From Erythrobacter rubeus (GTDB lineage: Bacteria > Pseudomonadota > Alphaproteobacteria > Sphingomonadales > Sphingomonadaceae), in contig NZ_JACXLC010000001.1 in assembly GCF_014705715.1 (NCBI RefSeq), positions 416,457-480,456 on the forward strand: a DNA stretch of 64,000 nucleotides, read 5' to 3'. Below, piece by piece: positions 62,866 through 64,000 of this stretch. The position numbers and the translations under genes are program-made. Below the pieces are notes generated by a model, which made no database searches, was not told the DNA's origin, and saw nothing but the letters and a program-made list of their open reading frames with translations. Position 1 is the stretch's first letter; each line of letters starts with the position of its first letter.

Positions 62866-64000
62866 ATGAAGAAAATTGCCATCATCGCCGCGTTAGCAGC
62901 CATTGTTGCGGCATACTTTTATTTCGACCTTGGCGCCTATCTGACGATCGAAGGGATCAAGGAACAGGTCGCCAACGCGCAGCAGATCTATCGTGACAAC
63001 CCGGCATTGGTGATCGGGGTGTTCTTCCTGATCTATGTCATCGCGACCGCCGCATCTTTTCCAGGTGCAGCGCTGCTAACACTTGCAGCCGGCGCCCTGT
63101 TCGGCCTGCTGGTCGGGACGATCGTGGTTTCGTTCGCGTCGACCATAGGGGCCACCCTCGCTTTCCTCGCGTCCCGGTTTGTCCTTCGGGACACGATCGA
63201 GGCGAAGTTTGGGGACCGGCTGAAGGCAATCAATGATGGTCTCGAGCGCGATGGCCCGTTCTACCTTTTCACACTGAGGATGGTGCCCGCCGTTCCGTTC
63301 TTCGTGATCAACCTGGTCATGGGTCTGACGCGGATCCGGGTTTTGACCTATGCTCTGGTCAGCCAGATTGGCATGCTGCTCGGCACGATCATCTACGTGA
63401 ACGCAGGGACACAGCTCGCGAGCCTTGAAAGTGCCAATGGCATCTTCACGCCCACCGTTATCGGGTCGTTCGTACTACTGGGCATCGCGCCGTGGATCGC
63501 CAAAGGCATCATCGGCATTATCAAGCGGCGCAAGGTCTATGCCGACTTTACCAAGCCGAAGAGCTTCGACCGTAACCTGGTCGTTATCGGTGCAGGTTCG
63601 GCCGGGCTTGTTTCGGCGTATATCGCTGCGCAGGTGAAAGCGAAGGTCACACTCATCGAAGCGAACGAAATGGGCGGCGATTGCCTCAACACAGGGTGCG
63701 TCCCGTCCAAGGCCCTTATCAAGAGCGCCAAGGTTGCATCCACCATGCGCAACGCCGACCGATACGGCCTGAAGCCGGTCGATCCCGAAGTGCCGTTTCG
63801 CGAGACGATCGCACGCGTGATGGGCATCATCAAGGCCATCGAGCCGCATGACAGCGTGGAGCGTTACACCGAACTCGGCGTCGATGTCGTAAAGGGCTAT
63901 GCCACGATCATCGATCCATGGACGGTCGAGATTGCAGGCAATGACGGTCAGACGCAGCGCCTCACCGCGCGCAGCATCATCATTGCCAGCGGCGCAGAAC
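62866..64000 (+). CDS. TVP38/TMEM64 membrane domain fused to a disulfide-reductase-type FAD oxidoreductase (3' truncated)
   Basis: About 378 residues are visible; the gene runs off the window. Residues ~1-215 form the TVP38/DedA-like membrane domain (FLIYVIATAASFPGAALLTLAAGALFG; TLRMVPAVPFFVINLVMGLTRI). From ~232 a pyridine-nucleotide-disulfide oxidoreductase begins with LVVIGAGSAGLVSAYIAA and the redox-active C273-L-N-T-G-C278 in GGDCLNTGCVPSKALIKSA, as in mercuric reductase and lipoamide dehydrogenase. The fusion is known in several proteobacteria; substrate unknown. ATG at 62866 with GAAGGGG upstream. Confidence 0.85.
   Translation, partial: MKKIAIIAALAAIVAAYFYFDLGAYLTIEGIKEQVANAQQIYRDNPALVIGVFFLIYVIATAASFPGAALLTLAAGALFGLLVGTIVVSFASTIGATLAFLASRFVLRDTIEAKFGDRLKAINDGLERDGPFYLFTLRMVPAVPFFVINLVMGLTRIRVLTYALVSQIGMLLGTIIYVNAGTQLASLESANGIFTPTVIGSFVLLGIAPWIAKGIIGIIKRRKVYADFTKPKSFDRNLVVIGAGSAGLVSAYIAAQVKAKVTLIEANEMGGDCLNTGCVPSKALIKSAKVASTMRNADRYGLKPVDPEVPFRETIARVMGIIKAIEPHDSVERYTELGVDVVKGYATIIDPWTVEIAGNDGQTQRLTARSIIIASGAE

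Noticed and set aside
1..64000. Search for tRNA, rRNA, CRISPR arrays, insertion sequences or phage genes
   Set aside because: No cloverleaf-like segments, repeat arrays, transposases or integrases were recognised by eye; a covariance-model scan would settle small RNAs.

Overview
The window looks like chromosomal DNA of an aerobic or microaerobic alphaproteobacterium, most likely Sphingomonadales in the Erythrobacteraceae/Sphingomonadaceae range. Pointers are the high GC, a FixK-driven cbb3 oxidase locus, a TonB receptor next to a TPR-sulfotransferase, KpsC/KpsS-type Kdo glycosyltransferases, and abundant 4-nt start/stop overlaps with GTG and TTG starts. The taxonomic call is inference from gene content. 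I saw no tRNA, rRNA, CRISPR array or insertion sequence, and no gene-free stretch exceeds 300 bases.

1-27 kb is a surface-polysaccharide (capsule) region. The left part (151-9244, leftward, visibly more AT-rich) carries large GT-B glycosyltransferases, two SAM methyltransferases and two proteins ending in the same tandem 'DxxWYL..PDV..HYL..G..E.R' repeats. wecB-wecC make UDP-ManNAcA. A GT2 enzyme and a Wza/KpsD-type outer-membrane lipoprotein follow. A Kdo module comes next: kdsA (with an Fe/2OG dioxygenase gene), kdsD, kdsB, a histidine-phosphatase-family gene, a KpsC-like Kdo transferase with a shrunken N-terminal half, and a GT4. A fatty-acid-hydroxylase-like gene, an SDR, an LTA-synthase-like transferase and a KpsS-like gene complete the region. 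No KpsMTE exporter is visible inside the window.

27-37.2 kb is a complete microaerobic respiration locus read leftward: fixK, ccoN-O-Q-P, ccoG-H-I-S, a small Cys-rich protein and hemN. Three perfect TTGAT-N4-ATCAA boxes lie at the fixK/ompW divergent promoter, before ccoN and before hemN. The last two are embedded inside the 3' coding ends of the preceding genes. The divergent gene is ompW.

38-51 kb is metabolism and transport: an ATP-dependent 5-oxoprolinase/hydantoinase fusion with an Nramp-fold transporter that lacks the metal-binding residues, gdhA opposite a BCCT transporter, and a TonB receptor followed, past a terminator hairpin, by a TPR-sulfotransferase. csaA follows. 51.7-56.5 kb is a molybdenum hydroxylase operon (iorA, iorB, cytochrome c, xdhC, mocA-like).

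56.5-60.8 kb encodes a leftward three-gene export system (ABC protein, HlyD-type adaptor, TolC-type channel) in which the ABC protein has lost every recognisable ATPase motif. This is the most unusual object in the window. The right end carries eda, a SelD-type FAD oxidoreductase, and the start of a TVP38-membrane-domain/disulfide-oxidoreductase fusion that runs off the edge.
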